The notes beneath the pieces are model-generated. The model had not been told where the DNA came from and did not search any database. It saw nothing but the letters and a program-made list of their open reading frames with translations. Below, one piece after another: positions 1 through 9,137 of a stretch of DNA of 64,000 nucleotides. This stretch comes from Bacillus testis (lineage in GTDB: Bacteria > Bacillota > Bacilli > Bacillales > DSM-1321): contig NZ_LN851186.1 in assembly GCF_001243895.1 (NCBI RefSeq), positions 2,516,162 to 2,580,161 on the forward strand. The letters run 5' to 3'. Within the stretch, counting starts at the first letter, position 1, and each line of letters opens with the position of its first letter. The position numbers were made by a program, and so were the translations under genes.

Positions 1-498
1 ACCTTTAATGATGTCTATGAAGAGGCTCGATAATGGGGGCAAAGCCACTCTGGCAGCCTGTGGCAAGATAATTTTGCGCATTGTTTGCCAGTAACCCATC
101 TGTAAAGTAGCGGCGGCTTCCCATTGCCCTTTAGGAATAGACATGATGGCCGATCGGATTACCTCGGCGATATAACCGGCGAAATGCGTCGATATCCCGA
201 TAATAGCCGCAGCAATCGGCGTAAATTCAATGCCTACCATCGGCAAGCCAAAATACAGAATAAAAAGCCATACCAACAGCGGAGTCCCTCTCATAAATGA
301 AATGTAGAACCGGGCAATCCAGTGAAGAAGCTTATTGGCCGACATTCTGCCTGTCGCGATCAACAATCCCAACAGCAGGCCAATCGCCATACTGGCAAGT
401 GAAAGCAATAGCGTGTAACCCAAACCTTGAATGACAAAAGGAAATGAGTCAACTACAAGATCCCAGTTAAACACATACTCCCATTTGAAATTTTCCAT
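1..498 (-). CDS. Polar amino-acid ABC transporter permease (3' end outside window)
   Basis: This is the inner-membrane permease of an amino-acid (cystine/glutamine-type) ABC importer. The reading frame opens at an ATG at 498 (MENFKWEYVF) behind a GGGGGAAAGA ribosome-binding site and stays open to the window edge, so the C-terminus is missing. Several hydrophobic segments and the stretch FMRGTPLLVWLFILYFGLP are typical of the HisM/GlnP family (first part of the permease domain), and EAATLQMGYWQTMRKIILPQA is the EAA loop that docks the ATPase. It lies 78 nt downstream of the substrate-binding protein gene on the same strand, so the two are almost certainly cotranscribed; the ATPase gene should follow outside the window. 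The substrate cannot be told from sequence. Confidence 0.9.
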   Translation of the reverse strand, partial: MENFKWEYVFNWDLVVDSFPFVIQGLGYTLLLSLASMAIGLLLGLLIATGRMSANKLLHWIARFYISFMRGTPLLVWLFILYFGLPMVGIEFTPIAAAIIGISTHFAGYIAEVIRSAIMSIPKGQWEAAATLQMGYWQTMRKIILPQAARVALPPLSSLFIDIIKG

Positions 499-576
499 CT
501 TCTTTCCCCCTGAATGGACATACAATCGAAGAATACCGCCGGAATGGGATTTTTCTTGTTCTCCCTCAATCCGTCT

Positions 577-1410
577 TTATTCGACGATATCTTTTTCATC
601 CACTTTTTTAGTGACATCCGATCCGAGGAATTTTTCCGAAAGCTTCTTGATGGTTCCATCTTCAAGCATATCCTTAATGGCACCGTCCACCTTCTTCTTC
701 AGTTCATCATTGTCCTTTTTCATCACCATGACGCCGACGTTCGGCTGGAATTTAATGTCACCAAGCATCTTCAGGCGATCATCATTCAGCTGTTTCAGAG
801 CGAGTTCGATCATCAAATGATCATTGAGGAATCCATCAATTCTTCCAACAGCAATGTCCCGCAGAATAGTGTCAGTTCCTTCTGTATAAGAAACCACTTC
901 TGCACCGTGCGCTCTTGAGAAATCAGCAAAATTGCTTGTTGGCGAACCGCCAAATTTTTTATTTTTAAAATCATCCACTGATTTTATTCCGGAAGAATCG
1001 CTTGAACGTACAACGATTGTCCCGTATGAATATTTATAAGGAATCGTAAAATCAAATTTCTTTTTCCGTTCTTCATTCACTGTGAAATTATTGGCAGCCA
1101 GATCAATCTGACCGTTTCGCAGCGCAGGGAGAATGCCATCAAATTCCATGGTCTTAAACTCCGCTTTCACACCCAATCTTTTACTGAATTCCTTCGCGAT
1201 TTCAACTTCGAACCCAGTAAGCTCGTTACTCTTTGCATCTTTATAATCCATTGGATAATAAGTCCCGGATGTGCCGATCACAATTTTCCCTTTTTCCTTA
1301 ACCTTTTCCCAACTATCTTGGCTCTTGTCATCTTTTTGCCCGCATGCAGTCAATACAGCGATTAGCATGACAACCGAAACTACGATACCTAAACTTCGTC
1401 TTCTCACCAT
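577..1410 (-). CDS. Amino-acid ABC transporter substrate-binding lipoprotein
   Basis: This is an extracellular solute-binding protein of family 3 (SBP_bac_3), 277 aa, normal length. The N-terminus is a lipoprotein signal with lipobox LTAC (Cys at about residue 23), so the protein is anchored to the outer face of the membrane. Family features include the early block GTSGTYYPMDYKD and the block KTMEFDGILPALRNGQIDL, which ends in the usual NGQIDLAANNFTVNEERKKK. It is the first gene of an operon with the permease at 1-498 and has its own good sigma-A promoter just upstream. The ligand is probably a polar amino acid such as cystine or glutamine, but this is inference. Confidence 0.9.
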   Translation of the reverse strand: MVRRRSLGIVVSVVMLIAVLTACGQKDDKSQDSWEKVKEKGKIVIGTSGTYYPMDYKDAKSNELTGFEVEIAKEFSKRLGVKAEFKTMEFDGILPALRNGQIDLAANNFTVNEERKKKFDFTIPYKYSYGTIVVRSSDSSGIKSVDDFKNKKFGGSPTSNFADFSRAHGAEVVSYTEGTDTILRDIAVGRIDGFLNDHLMIELALKQLNDDRLKMLGDIKFQPNVGVMVMKKDNDELKKKVDGAIKDMLEDGTIKKLSEKFLGSDVTKKVDEKDIVE

Positions 1411-1443
1411 TCTCCCTCTTTTCCTATTACTTTAATCGGAATA

Positions 1444-1472
1444 AATATAACATCCCACCATAATACAGTCAA
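1444..1472 (-). promoter_or_regulatory. SigA promoter of the amino-acid ABC operon
   Basis: On the minus strand TTGACT (1467-1472) and TATATT (1444-1449) are separated by exactly 17 bp, ending about 33 nt before the ATG at 1410. The match to the vegetative consensus is close. No operator could be recognised. Confidence 0.7.
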
Positions 1473-1480
1473 TATACTAT

Positions 1481-2056
1481 TCAGAAAAGTCCTGCAATCG
1501 TGCTCAAAGAAGGAATCTCATTGAAGTGATAAATGTCCAAGTATCCTTTATCACCGATATAATAAGGAATCGTCCAAATCCTTTTTCTTTCCGCTTCATC
1601 AAAATCTGCCTGAGCTGCTTCCCTATATAACGGATTATCCAACGCTGCCTTGAACTCTCCCCGATTCATGCCTGCTTGGAAGGCGATATCCGCAAGTTGA
1701 TCAGCTTTTTCCACCGTCTCCCCCAATCGCCAAATCGCTTCAAAAACGAGTTGTTGATACGTGCTATATTTGCCTTCCGCTGCAGCATATTTTCCGCCGG
1801 TATGCGCGAGCACTGTGGAACCCTTCTTGGAAGGCGGAAAAATCGCCAAGCCTTTCTCCTCCCTTACTTGCTTCAGATACCTTTTCACCTGCTCCCCATA
1901 ATCGCTTGGTTTTGCAGGCGGAGAGGCATTCTCAGGTTTCTGGTAAGAGCGCCACTCCAACGTAATGCCTCTGTTTTCAAGCTCTTGAAGCCGTAATGAT
2001 TCTAAATAACAAAAAGGGCAATTGTAATCGAAAAAAACAACTAACCGGTTGGCCAT
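1481..2056 (-). CDS. DsbA-family thioredoxin-fold oxidoreductase
   Basis: This is a 191-aa cytoplasmic protein with a thioredoxin-like start, VVFFDYNCPFCYLESLRL; the CPFC pair at about residues 14-17 is the redox active site. The helical insert and the late proline turn KRIWTIPYYIG (the cis-Pro loop) fit the DsbA/FrnE/2-hydroxychromene-2-carboxylate isomerase superfamily. No signal peptide is present. The ATG at 2056 follows AAAGGAGG with good spacing. It is preceded by a strong inverted repeat (2078-2103), which suggests regulation by a dimeric repressor. It could serve redox or detoxification; the substrate is unknown. Confidence 0.8.
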   Translation of the reverse strand: MANRLVVFFDYNCPFCYLESLRLQELENRGITLEWRSYQKPENASPPAKPSDYGEQVKRYLKQVREEKGLAIFPPSKKGSTVLAHTGGKYAAAEGKYSTYQQLVFEAIWRLGETVEKADQLADIAFQAGMNRGEFKAALDNPLYREAAQADFDEAERKRIWTIPYYIGDKGYLDIYHFNEIPSLSTIAGLF

Positions 2057-2077
2057 CTTTTTCGGCCTCCTTTCCTA

Positions 2078-2103
2078 TGATTATTCTTATTCTAGAATAA
2101 TCA
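2078..2103. promoter_or_regulatory. Inverted-repeat operator upstream of DsbA-family gene
   Basis: Ten-bp perfect arms TGATTATTCT (2078-2087) and AGAATAATCA (2094-2103) are separated by 6 bp, 22 nt before the start codon at 2056. An inner palindrome TTATTCTAGAATAA overlaps it. The position and symmetry fit a MarR/ArsR/TetR-type operator; the regulator is not in the neighbourhood. There is no T-tract, so a terminator is less likely. Confidence 0.45.
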
Positions 2104-2343
2104 GTCTTTTTTGAAAAGAAAATTGCCTAAAAAAAACCAATAAAGTAAAATTGGCACTTGTTCTAACAAACAATGTTTCTTGTACCTAAAACTCATCCTA
2201 ATAATGTAAGTTAATTCTTTATTAGAATATGATTTTTCATATAGACAAGGGATTTTTGACCATTTCTCAGAAAACCCTTATTTATGAATCTTTTAATTGT
2301 AGTAAAAGTTTTAGCGCCAGTTAGAAGAGGATAAAAGCGAAAT

Positions 2344-2406
2344 AAAAACACCTTTCATTGAAAAATAGGTATCCAGCCCAAATAATCAATGAAAAGGTGT
2401 TTTTTC
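2344..2406 (-). terminator. Hairpin terminator downstream of the amt-DUF294-exonuclease operon
   Basis: A long stem (AACACCTTT-CATTGA against TCAATGAAA-GGTGTT, one bulge) has a loop of about 26 nt and A/T runs on both sides. It lies about 95 nt beyond the exonuclease stop. The rest of 2104-2498 is AT-rich and shows no coding signal that I trust. Confidence 0.5.
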
Positions 2407-2498
2407 GACGGAAACCAAGATTCAGCAAACCAGCAGTAAGACCACAGATCACTCTATAAGCCCTCGTCAGAGATCCTTTAAAAAAACTAAGCCCCGGT

Positions 2499-3218
2499 TC
2501 ATAGCTGTGCCAATTTTCCATACAGATCGTTCAACGTAACACATCCTGCCGCCTTTACTTTTTCTAGATAGTAGCAGCAGATTTCCGCTGTCGCCTTGGC
2601 GTCATAAAAAGCATGATGCCGCTGGCGGTTGGCAATTCCAAGCCGCCGGCACAGCTCATCCAATGGAATTTGCTGAAACTGAGGGTCCACTAGTTTATAG
2701 AAGAAAGACGTATCCAATAGCCGGTGGGAAAAAGGGGTCTTGAAACAGCTCCGGCAATACTGCTCGAAGAAGGCCCTCTCATGATTGGCATGATGGGCGA
2801 CAAGGACGGATTTGCCGGCAAAGTGGAAAAACTCGCCCAATACGATGGAAGGTTCTCTAGCCTCGTTCAAATCCTCATCCGAAATAGAAGTTAACTCAAC
2901 AATTTCTTGCGGCACTTCCCGGCCAGCCTTCACCAATGAATAGAAGGGATCCCCGCTTTGGATCTGGCCTCCCTCGATGGCGACCGCCCCGAGCGATATC
3001 ATTTCATCCCCTTTCTCCGGATGAAAGCCGGTCGTTTCCATATCGACCACGACAAAGCGCAATTGATCGAGCGGAATCATCAGTTCCTCCTGCTGCTTCT
3101 GTTCTTTCTTCATTTGCCTTAGAAAGGCCATATGCTGGGCGTTTTCGAGATTCTGTCCGTCGCGCGAGAATCGTCCGGTAAGTCCCCTCATCAGCTGCGA
3201 TAACGGTTCAAATGCCAT
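2499..3218 (-). CDS. DEDDh 3'-5' exonuclease (DNA polymerase III epsilon-like)
   Basis: This is an exonuclease-domain protein of about 239 aa. FVVVDMETTGFHPEKGDEMISLG is the ExoI motif (catalytic D and E), HHANHERAFFEQYC the ExoII region, and RHHAFYDAKATAEICCYYL the ExoIII DEDDh motif with H and D. An upstream in-frame ATG at 3272 exists, but the ribosome-binding site AGAAGG lies 9 nt before the ATG at 3218 (MAFEPLSQLM), inside the end of the upstream gene (11-nt overlap), so I chose that start. The pairing of a DUF294 nucleotidyltransferase-like protein with a PolC-epsilon-like exonuclease is a known gene association; the role is not established. Its presence behind an ammonium transporter is noted as a finding. 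Confidence 0.85.
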   Translation of the reverse strand: MAFEPLSQLMRGLTGRFSRDGQNLENAQHMAFLRQMKKEQKQQEELMIPLDQLRFVVVDMETTGFHPEKGDEMISLGAVAIEGGQIQSGDPFYSLVKAGREVPQEIVELTSISDEDLNEAREPSIVLGEFFHFAGKSVLVAHHANHERAFFEQYCRSCFKTPFSHRLLDTSFFYKLVDPQFQQIPLDELCRRLGIANRQRHHAFYDAKATAEICCYYLEKVKAAGCVTLNDLYGKLAQL

Positions 3219-4191
3219 ATCCATCAACCTTCTTGATCGAACGGACGACAAAATCATGCAGTTTATAGCCACCCTTTACGATTCGTTTAATTTCCTTCTT
3301 TTCCTCCGGGCTAAGCGAACTGAGCTTCACATAATGGGAATCCATATAATCACTGTCACCAGCATGTGTCAGCCGGAATTCCAGAAGCCTTTGGAAATCT
3401 GTTTTTGCATCCTCCACGATTCCCTTATAAGCATTGATTGCCAAAAGCCGATCCATCCGCCCGAGTGTCGATGTTTCATAGATTCTTTCCTTCAAGGAGG
3501 CAAGCCGGACCGCGTTCACATAAGGGAGGAAGGCACTGTATTTCAAGTCGAACGACTGCGTACGGCCGTGCGCTTCACTAGGCAAAAGCTGGCCTAAAGG
3601 ACTGACCGCTTTTTTGATATGTCTCACATTCTCGGCAAAACGTCCCAAAAGCTCCGGATGGCGGCTACTGTATTGAAACAAATAATCCTTCAACTCCCGG
3701 CAAAGCTTCTCTTCTCCAAGCAGGCAACGGCTATCAAGAAAAATCTGCAAATAGCGAATCCCTTCCCAGCTTCCTTCTTCCATCCAATCATGAAGCTGTT
3801 CCTTCCATTTGCGCAGAGGCATACACCAGACAGGATTGGAGCTCATAATCTTACCTTTGCAATACGGATAGCCGACTTCATTCAATGCATCTGACAACGT
3901 CTTCCCCAACGTGAGAAAATAGGCTTCGGACTCCCCATTAGCATCCATGAACACCATTCCATGGTCCTGGTCGCTGATCACGCCTTGCTCAAGCCTGCCC
4001 CCGCTCCCGGTGATCAACCAACAGAAAGAGCTAGGCGGATTCCCCAACCCAAGCGACGATACAACAGTCTGGAATACGCGTATCATCACCTCGTCATGGA
4101 TACGGTTCAATCCAATAAGATTGAAACGATGCCTTTCCAGCTGTTCCGTTTTCCAGCGCTTAATCTCTTCATATACACCCAAAGCGTCCAT
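3208..4191 (-). CDS. DUF294 nucleotidyltransferase-like protein
   Basis: This 327-aa protein has a nucleotidyltransferase-fold core. The motif ITGSGGRLEQGVISDQDHGMVF carries the GS and DxD-like residues typical of the DUF294/GlnD-like NTase family, followed by a helical DUF294 C-terminal domain (LKYSAFLPYVNAVRLASL and LLEFRLTHAG). No CBS or cyclic-nucleotide domain is fused, unlike the long proteobacterial members. The ATG at 4191 follows AAAGGAAG. It is 84 nt downstream of amt and overlaps the exonuclease gene, so an operon is likely. GlnD-type enzymes uridylylate PII; whether this one modifies a protein or nucleotide is unknown. Confidence 0.8.
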   Translation of the reverse strand: MDALGVYEEIKRWKTEQLERHRFNLIGLNRIHDEVMIRVFQTVVSSLGLGNPPSSFCWLITGSGGRLEQGVISDQDHGMVFMDANGESEAYFLTLGKTLSDALNEVGYPYCKGKIMSSNPVWCMPLRKWKEQLHDWMEEGSWEGIRYLQIFLDSRCLLGEEKLCRELKDYLFQYSSRHPELLGRFAENVRHIKKAVSPLGQLLPSEAHGRTQSFDLKYSAFLPYVNAVRLASLKERIYETSTLGRMDRLLAINAYKGIVEDAKTDFQRLLEFRLTHAGDSDYMDSHYVKLSSLSPEEKKEIKRIVKGGYKLHDFVVRSIKKVDGYGI

Positions 4192-4275
4192 AACGCACTT
4201 CCTTTACTGGACAAAATCAGACGGAGAAAGCATCCGCCTCTCCACCCGCTTCACTCACACCTATTATAAAGAATA

Positions 4276-5553
4276 TTAAGAAATTTTAGTATCTTCTCCA
4301 TTTGCTTGTTTCATTTGTTCCGGATATCCATAGCTGCCGTGCTCACTCATATCCAGCCCCATGATTTCCTCTTCCTCGGAAACACGCAATCCCCGCAGCA
4401 CCAGCTTTGTCACATATAGAATGATAAAGCAAACTGCGAATGCATAAGCGCCCGAAGCAACGACACCCATGAATTGCACCCCTAATTGTTCAAAGCCTCC
4501 TCCATAGAACAATCCGGGACGGCCTCCGACCTGGTCGGCTAATTCCTTTGTGGCAAAGAATCCGGTCGACAGCGTGCCCCACACCCCGGCAGCACCATGA
4601 ACGGATAAAGCATAAATCGGATCATCGACTTTTAAGCGGTCGAACATTTTCACGCTATAGAAAACGAGGATGCCGGCAATGAAGCCAATGACAACAGCCT
4701 CCCATGGATTCACAAATGCACAGGATGCCGTGATGGCCACCAATCCTGCAAGAGCGCCATTCAATATCGTTGGGATATCCGACTTGCCAAGCGCGAGCCA
4801 GGAAATAAAGGTCGCAGACACTGCTCCAGCTGCTGCAGCAAGATTCGTATTCAAGGCTACAAAGCCAAAGAACGCGCCATCCACTGATACAGTGCTTCCG
4901 GCATTAAAACCGAACCAGCCTACCCAAAGGATCAAGACTGCCAAAGCTGTGTATACCTGGTTATGGCCGGCGATATTATTGACCGAACCGTCTTTATTGT
5001 ATTTCCCAATGCGCGGTTTTAACAGAATGGTCGCCGCCAATGCGCCCATTGCACCAGTCAGATGGACAACGGTCGAACCGGCAAAATCCTGCTTGCCATG
5101 CTCGCTCAGCCAGCCCCCTCCCCAGATCCAGTGGGCAATAACCGGATAAACAAGCAAGCCGAATAAAATCGTGAAAATCACGTAAGCCGGAAATTTCGCA
5201 CGTTCAGCGAACCCGCCAAGAGCAATCGTAATCGCAATGCCGGCAAACGCCGACTGGAAAACGAAAAAGACGGTTTTCGCAAGCCCGTCGCTATCCGCTA
5301 GCGACCCTGAATAAAAAAAGTCCGAAAGCCCGACAAAGAAATTGGCATTGCCGCCGAAAATGAATCCATATCCTGCCGCCCAAAACACCAGCATGGCAAG
5401 CCCAAATGTAAAAACCGTCTTCCCGGCGATATGCCCTGCGTTTTTCATCCGCGTCGAACCTGCCTCCAGCAGAATAAAACCGGCAATCATAAAAATAACT
5501 AAAATAGCAGAAAGCATCGTCCATAGACTATTCATCAAAAACATCTCATCCAT
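4276..5553 (-). CDS. amt: Ammonium transporter (Amt family)
   Basis: This is a 425-aa ammonium/ammonia channel with 11 predicted membrane helices. The family signatures are present: FVFQSAFAGIAITIALGGFAER in the early pore helices, and the twin-histidine pore residues in STVVHLTGAMGAL and YALSVHGAAGVWGTL. The C-terminal cytosolic tail (EEEEIMGLDMSEHGSYGYPE) is the usual Amt tail that PII proteins contact. The ATG at 5553 follows AAAGGAG. Two perfect TnrA/GlnR boxes lie immediately upstream, so expression should rise under nitrogen limitation. Unlike Bacillus subtilis nrgA-nrgB, no glnK (PII) gene follows; instead DUF294 and exonuclease genes do. Confidence 0.95.
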   Translation of the reverse strand: MDEMFLMNSLWTMLSAILVIFMIAGFILLEAGSTRMKNAGHIAGKTVFTFGLAMLVFWAAGYGFIFGGNANFFVGLSDFFYSGSLADSDGLAKTVFFVFQSAFAGIAITIALGGFAERAKFPAYVIFTILFGLLVYPVIAHWIWGGGWLSEHGKQDFAGSTVVHLTGAMGALAATILLKPRIGKYNKDGSVNNIAGHNQVYTALAVLILWVGWFGFNAGSTVSVDGAFFGFVALNTNLAAAAGAVSATFISWLALGKSDIPTILNGALAGLVAITASCAFVNPWEAVVIGFIAGILVFYSVKMFDRLKVDDPIYALSVHGAAGVWGTLSTGFFATKELADQVGGRPGLFYGGGFEQLGVQFMGVVASGAYAFAVCFIILYVTKLVLRGLRVSEEEEIMGLDMSEHGSYGYPEQMKQANGEDTKIS

Positions 5554-5573
5554 TCCCCTTCACTCCTTTTATA

Positions 5574-5590
5574 TGTTAGAAAACCTTACA
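5574..5590. promoter_or_regulatory. TnrA/GlnR box 1 of amt
   Basis: The sequence TGTTA-GAAAACC-TTACA matches the TnrA/GlnR consensus TGTNAN7TNACA at every fixed base. It lies 21 nt upstream of the amt start codon, which is where GlnR would repress, or close to the transcription start. Confidence 0.75.
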
Positions 5591-5635
5591 TAATATTCTA
5601 ATTTATCAGATATCTTATGAATGTCAATACATTTA

Positions 5636-5652
5636 TGTTAGGAAAAGTAACA
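5636..5652. promoter_or_regulatory. TnrA/GlnR box 2 of amt
   Basis: A second perfect TGTNAN7TNACA site reads TGTTA-GGAAAAG-TAACA. It sits 46 bp upstream of box 1, an upstream position suited to TnrA activation. Confidence 0.75.
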
Positions 5653-5785
5653 TGAATTAGATAAAAATATACAAAGAAAAGGTTTACAACAGCTGTAAAT
5701 CAATGTTTTCAACTTTTTTCGCCCATTTGCTTTTTTCATTAGCGATACATAAATAAAAGTGCATTTGGATCTAGATTAACTCCAT

Positions 5786-5836
5786 AAAAAAAAGACCTTA
5801 TAAACAGCCGGTGCACCCCACGCCGTTTATAAGGTC
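5786..5836 (-). terminator. Rho-independent terminator of selO
   Basis: Twelve-bp perfect arms GACCTTATAAAC (5794-5805) and GTTTATAAGGTC (5825-5836) are followed on the minus strand by eight T (5786-5793). It lies directly behind the selO stop at 5850. Confidence 0.85.
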
Positions 5837-5849
5837 TCTCTTCTTCCGA

Positions 5850-7304
5850 TCATGTTCCGCAGAATGTCCGATAAGGCTCATCGGGCGGTTCTGGCAGTGT
5901 ACTGTATTCTTCCTGTTCCGCGGAGTACGCATAAGGCTCCTCCAAAACAGCAAGTAATTTTTCCAAAACACTGTGGTCCCCTTCGATGGCGGAATCAAGG
6001 GCAGCCTCCACACGGTGATTGCGCGGGATGACGGCTGGGCTACTCTTTTTCATCAACGCCAAAGAGTCTTCCTTCGATTCCATTTGCCCTTCCAACCGTT
6101 CTTCCCAGCGGCGATGCCACAACGCCCCGTCTTCTTGACCATTCAGGCCTGTTTGCTCCCATTCGCCAAGAGCGAGTGCACGGAATGTATTCGTGTAGTC
6201 AGCCTGATCTTTTTCCATCAGTTTAAGGAGGTCTTGGATCAGACCTTCATCCCCATCCTTTTCCCCGAATATGCCGAGCTTTGCACGCATGCCGTCTAGC
6301 CATTTCGATTGGAACTGCTTCGCGAATTGGGCCAAGGCATCCTCCGCCAGCTTGACCGCTTCCTCCTGTTCCCCGGAAAGCAACGGCAACAGCGCCTCGG
6401 CGAAACGGGTGAGGTTCCAGAGGGCCATATATGGTTGGTTTCCATATGCATACCGTCCCTGCTGGTCGATCGAGCTGAACACGGTCGCCGGGTCATACAC
6501 ATCCATGAACGCACACGGGCCATAATCGATCGTTTCCCCGCTGATGGTCATATTGTCGGTGTTCATGACGCCATGGATAAAACCGACCAACTGCCACTTC
6601 GCAATCAAATCCGCCTGGCGCCCGATCACTCCCTGCAGAAAAGCCAGGTAGCGATTCTCTTCCTCTGCACACGCTGGATAATGTCTTTCAATCGCATAAT
6701 CCGCCAATGCACGAAGCTCTTCAACCGTTCCGAACCGGGCGGCATATTCAAATGTCCCGACACGCAAATGGCTGTCCGCCACCCTCGTCAAGACCGCCCC
6801 CTCAAGATACGTTTCCCGCGCCACCGCTTCGCCGGTTGCCGCAACAGCCAAACTGCGGGTTGTCGGAATACCGAGGGCATACATCGCCTCACTGATGATG
6901 CATTCTCGCAACATCGGCCCTAGAGCCGCCCGTCCATCGCCGCCACGGGAGTATGGCGTCCGCCCCGCTCCCTTCAATACAATATCAAAGCGCTTGCCGC
7001 CGGGAGTAATCTGTTCACCGAGCAGGATAGCCCGTCCATCCCCGAGCATCGTAAAATGGCCGAACTGATGCCCGGCATAGGCTTGGGCAATCGGCTCCGC
7101 TCCTTCAGGCACCTCGTTTCCGGCAAACACGGCGGCACCTTCATCACTTTCAAGCCGAGCAGCATCCAAACCGAGCGAAACCGCCAACGGCTCATTGAAA
7201 ATGATCAATTCTGGTTCCTTTACAGAATCCGGCTTTACATCGCTATAAAAAAAGTCCGGCAGCCGGACATAACTATTGTCGAAATTCCATCCTTTATTGT
7301 CCAT
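5850..7304 (-). CDS. selO: Protein adenylyltransferase SelO (YdiU family)
   Basis: This pseudokinase-fold protein (about 484 aa from the chosen start) in known members transfers AMP from ATP to Ser/Thr/Tyr of redox proteins. Visible family features are the [16 protein letters not shown] block near the N-terminus, [20 protein letters not shown] (nucleotide-binding region), HGVMNTDNM (catalytic-loop equivalent) and [14 protein letters not shown] (the metal-binding DYG). The C-terminal RTFCGT keeps the conserved Cys that is selenocysteine in eukaryotes. An upstream in-frame start at 7334 exists, but AAAGGGG stands 5-6 nt before the ATG at 7304 ([10 protein letters not shown]), the family's usual start. 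It is monocistronic with its own terminator. Confidence 0.9.
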   Translation of the reverse strand: MDNKGWNFDNSYVRLPDFFYSDVKPDSVKEPELIIFNEPLAVSLGLDAARLESDEGAAVFAGNEVPEGAEPIAQAYAGHQFGHFTMLGDGRAILLGEQITPGGKRFDIVLKGAGRTPYSRGGDGRAALGPMLRECIISEAMYALGIPTTRSLAVAATGEAVARETYLEGAVLTRVADSHLRVGTFEYAARFGTVEELRALADYAIERHYPACAEEENRYLAFLQGVIGRQADLIAKWQLVGFIHGVMNTDNMTISGETIDYGPCAFMDVYDPATVFSSIDQQGRYAYGNQPYMALWNLTRFAEALLPLLSGEQEEAVKLAEDALAQFAKQFQSKWLDGMRAKLGIFGEKDGDEGLIQDLLKLMEKDQADYTNTFRALALGEWEQTGLNGQEDGALWHRRWEERLEGQMESKEDSLALMKKSSPAVIPRNHRVEAALDSAIEGDHSVLEKLLAVLEEPYAYSAEQEEYSTLPEPPDEPYRTFCGT

Positions 7305-7562
7305 AGAATCCCCTTTCTCTTTTCCTTCAGCCAAACATTCAGGATTGTTTTACCAGTATCCCTATTATAGACTGAAATTAAGTTTTATATGTTTGTTGAA
7401 GACTTGGAGGACGGAACAACCCATAGAGACCAAATGAAATCTATAGGTTCAACCGTATGGTATAGCCGACAAAGGATGAGGATGGAATCCCCCAAAACGG
7501 AAACATAACGTAAAAAAAGCTTTCGTTCACGAACAAGCTAAAAAGAATAGGTCAAAAGATTA

Positions 7563-7592
7563 AAAGGAGATACCTGGCGCGGGTATCTCCTT
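7563..7592 (-). terminator. Terminator downstream of cstA-like gene
   Basis: A near-perfect hairpin, AAAGGAGATACC / GGGTATCTCCTTT with a short GC-rich loop, is followed on the minus strand by TTTTAATCTTTT. The remaining gap between 7305 and 7562 shows no coding or regulatory signal that I can support. Confidence 0.65.
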
Positions 7593-7645
7593 TGTTAGAT
7601 TGAATATGTATTTATGCACAATAAGCAAATTTCACTAAATTGCGT

Positions 7646-9049
7646 TTATGCCTGCAACTCTCCGACAGCATGCTTATTGACCTTCTTGAAGAACAAAACG
7701 ACAATCAGGCCGGTAAGCAGGATAGAGGCTACGAAAGAAATTCCCATAGGGAGGTTGAAGCCTATTTTGGCATTCAGAATATATGTGATAACCACTGAGG
7801 TCATGAAGGTTGCAGGGATGGTTGCAATCCAGTGAAACGACTTCTTCATGGCCAAGTATACGGCTCCGATCCAAAGAGCGATCGCTGAGGTTGTCTGGTT
7901 CGCCCATGAGAAGTATCTCCATAAAATATCAAAATCAACTTGTGTAAGGATAACCGAAACCACAAACAAAGGCAAAGCTACTAAGAAGCGGTTGCTTATT
8001 TTGCCTTGGCCGATCTTCAGATAATCTGCGATGATCATCCTTGCGCTTCTGAAAGCAGTATCCCCTGATGTGATTGGAAGAATGATGACACCCAAGATGG
8101 CCAAAGTTCCTCCGAATGCACCAAGTGCCATGATGGACACCTCTTTGACTACTTGAGCTGGTGCCATCGCAGCCAGCGCCGCCTGGTCATATACGCTCAT
8201 GGCCGCTGCCGCCCAAATCATAGCGATGACAGCTTCTGCGATCATCATCCCATAAAAAACCTTGCGCCCATTTTGTTCATTATCCAATGAACGAGAAATG
8301 ATAGGGGACTGTGTAGCATGGAATCCTGAAAGTGCCCCGCATGTGATTGTCAAGAACAGCATCGGGAATAGCGGAAGTTCGCTTGGATGCAAATTTTCCA
8401 ATGTCAGTTCCGGAATTGGCGCCCCAGATAGGATCACCCATACCCCGATTCCCACTGAACTCAAGATGAGCAATGCACCGAATAACGGATACAACCTTCC
8501 GATGATCTGATTGATTGGCAAGATTGTCGATAAGATATAATAGATAAAAATGATTGCCAGTATGACGGCAAGAGGCATCCATCCATTCAATAGATCATGA
8601 AGCAGTCCCGCAGGAGACGTGACAAATACCGTACCTACCAATAATAAAAGCAAGACAGAAAAGCCATTCATGATATGGCTGACATGCTTACCTAAATATT
8701 TCCGGGCCAATTCAGGCAGATGCGCCCCATCGTTCCTAATCGAAATCATGCCTGTCAGATAGTCGTGCACCGCACCTGCAAAGATGGCTCCGAGCACAAT
8801 CCACAGGAATGCGACCGGACCGAATAAAGCACCCGCAATCGGCCCGAAGATGGGACCGACACCCGCGATATTCAATAATTGAATAAGGGAATTTCTCCAT
8901 GTCCCCATTTCCACATAATCCACTCCGTCCGCCTTGCTGCGGGCCGGGGTGGGCCTTTCACTTTTAACGCCGAACACTCTCTCCACCAGTTTTCCATAAA
9001 TGAAATAACCGGCGATCAATAATACAATGGACGATAGAAATGTAATCAA
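7646..9049 (-). CDS. CstA-family carbon-starvation / pyruvate-type transporter
   Basis: This is a polytopic membrane protein of about 467 aa of the CstA family (short type). The family blocks are GPIFGPIAGALFGPVAFLWI, GAVHDYLTGMISIRNDGA, SGFHATQSPIISRSL and ITSGDTAFRSARMIIADYL. Known relatives (CstA, BtsT) take up pyruvate or peptides. Although the frame opens at an ATG at 9109, the better start is TTG at 9049 (LITFLSSIVLL), preceded by GGAGG at 9-nt spacing and matching where the first membrane helix begins. The promoter has an operator palindrome in its spacer. No two-component LytS/LytT gene is adjacent. Confidence 0.85.
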   Translation of the reverse strand: MITFLSSIVLLIAGYFIYGKLVERVFGVKSERPTPARSKADGVDYVEMGTWRNSLIQLLNIAGVGPIFGPIAGALFGPVAFLWIVLGAIFAGAVHDYLTGMISIRNDGAHLPELARKYLGKHVSHIMNGFSVLLLLLVGTVFVTSPAGLLHDLLNGWMPLAVILAIIFIYYILSTILPINQIIGRLYPLFGALLILSSVGIGVWVILSGAPIPELTLENLHPSELPLFPMLFLTITCGALSGFHATQSPIISRSLDNEQNGRKVFYGMMIAEAVIAMIWAAAAMSVYDQAALAAMAPAQVVKEVSIMALGAFGGTLAILGVIILPITSGDTAFRSARMIIADYLKIGQGKISNRFLVALPLFVVSVILTQVDFDILWRYFSWANQTTSAIALWIGAVYLAMKKSFHWIATIPATFMTSVVITYILNAKIGFNLPMGISFVASILLTGLIVVLFFKKVNKHAVGELQA

Positions 9050-9137
9050 ATCGTCTTTTCCTCCTTCAGTTCCAATCTTGATGATGTAGTGTTGTACAAT
9101 CTTCCACACAAACGTGTCTTAATACAACACAAGAAAA

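Noticed and set aside
2321..2521. 66-codon minus-strand frame
   Set aside because: It overlaps the exonuclease 3' end in another frame and then runs through a terminator hairpin; no ribosome-binding site.
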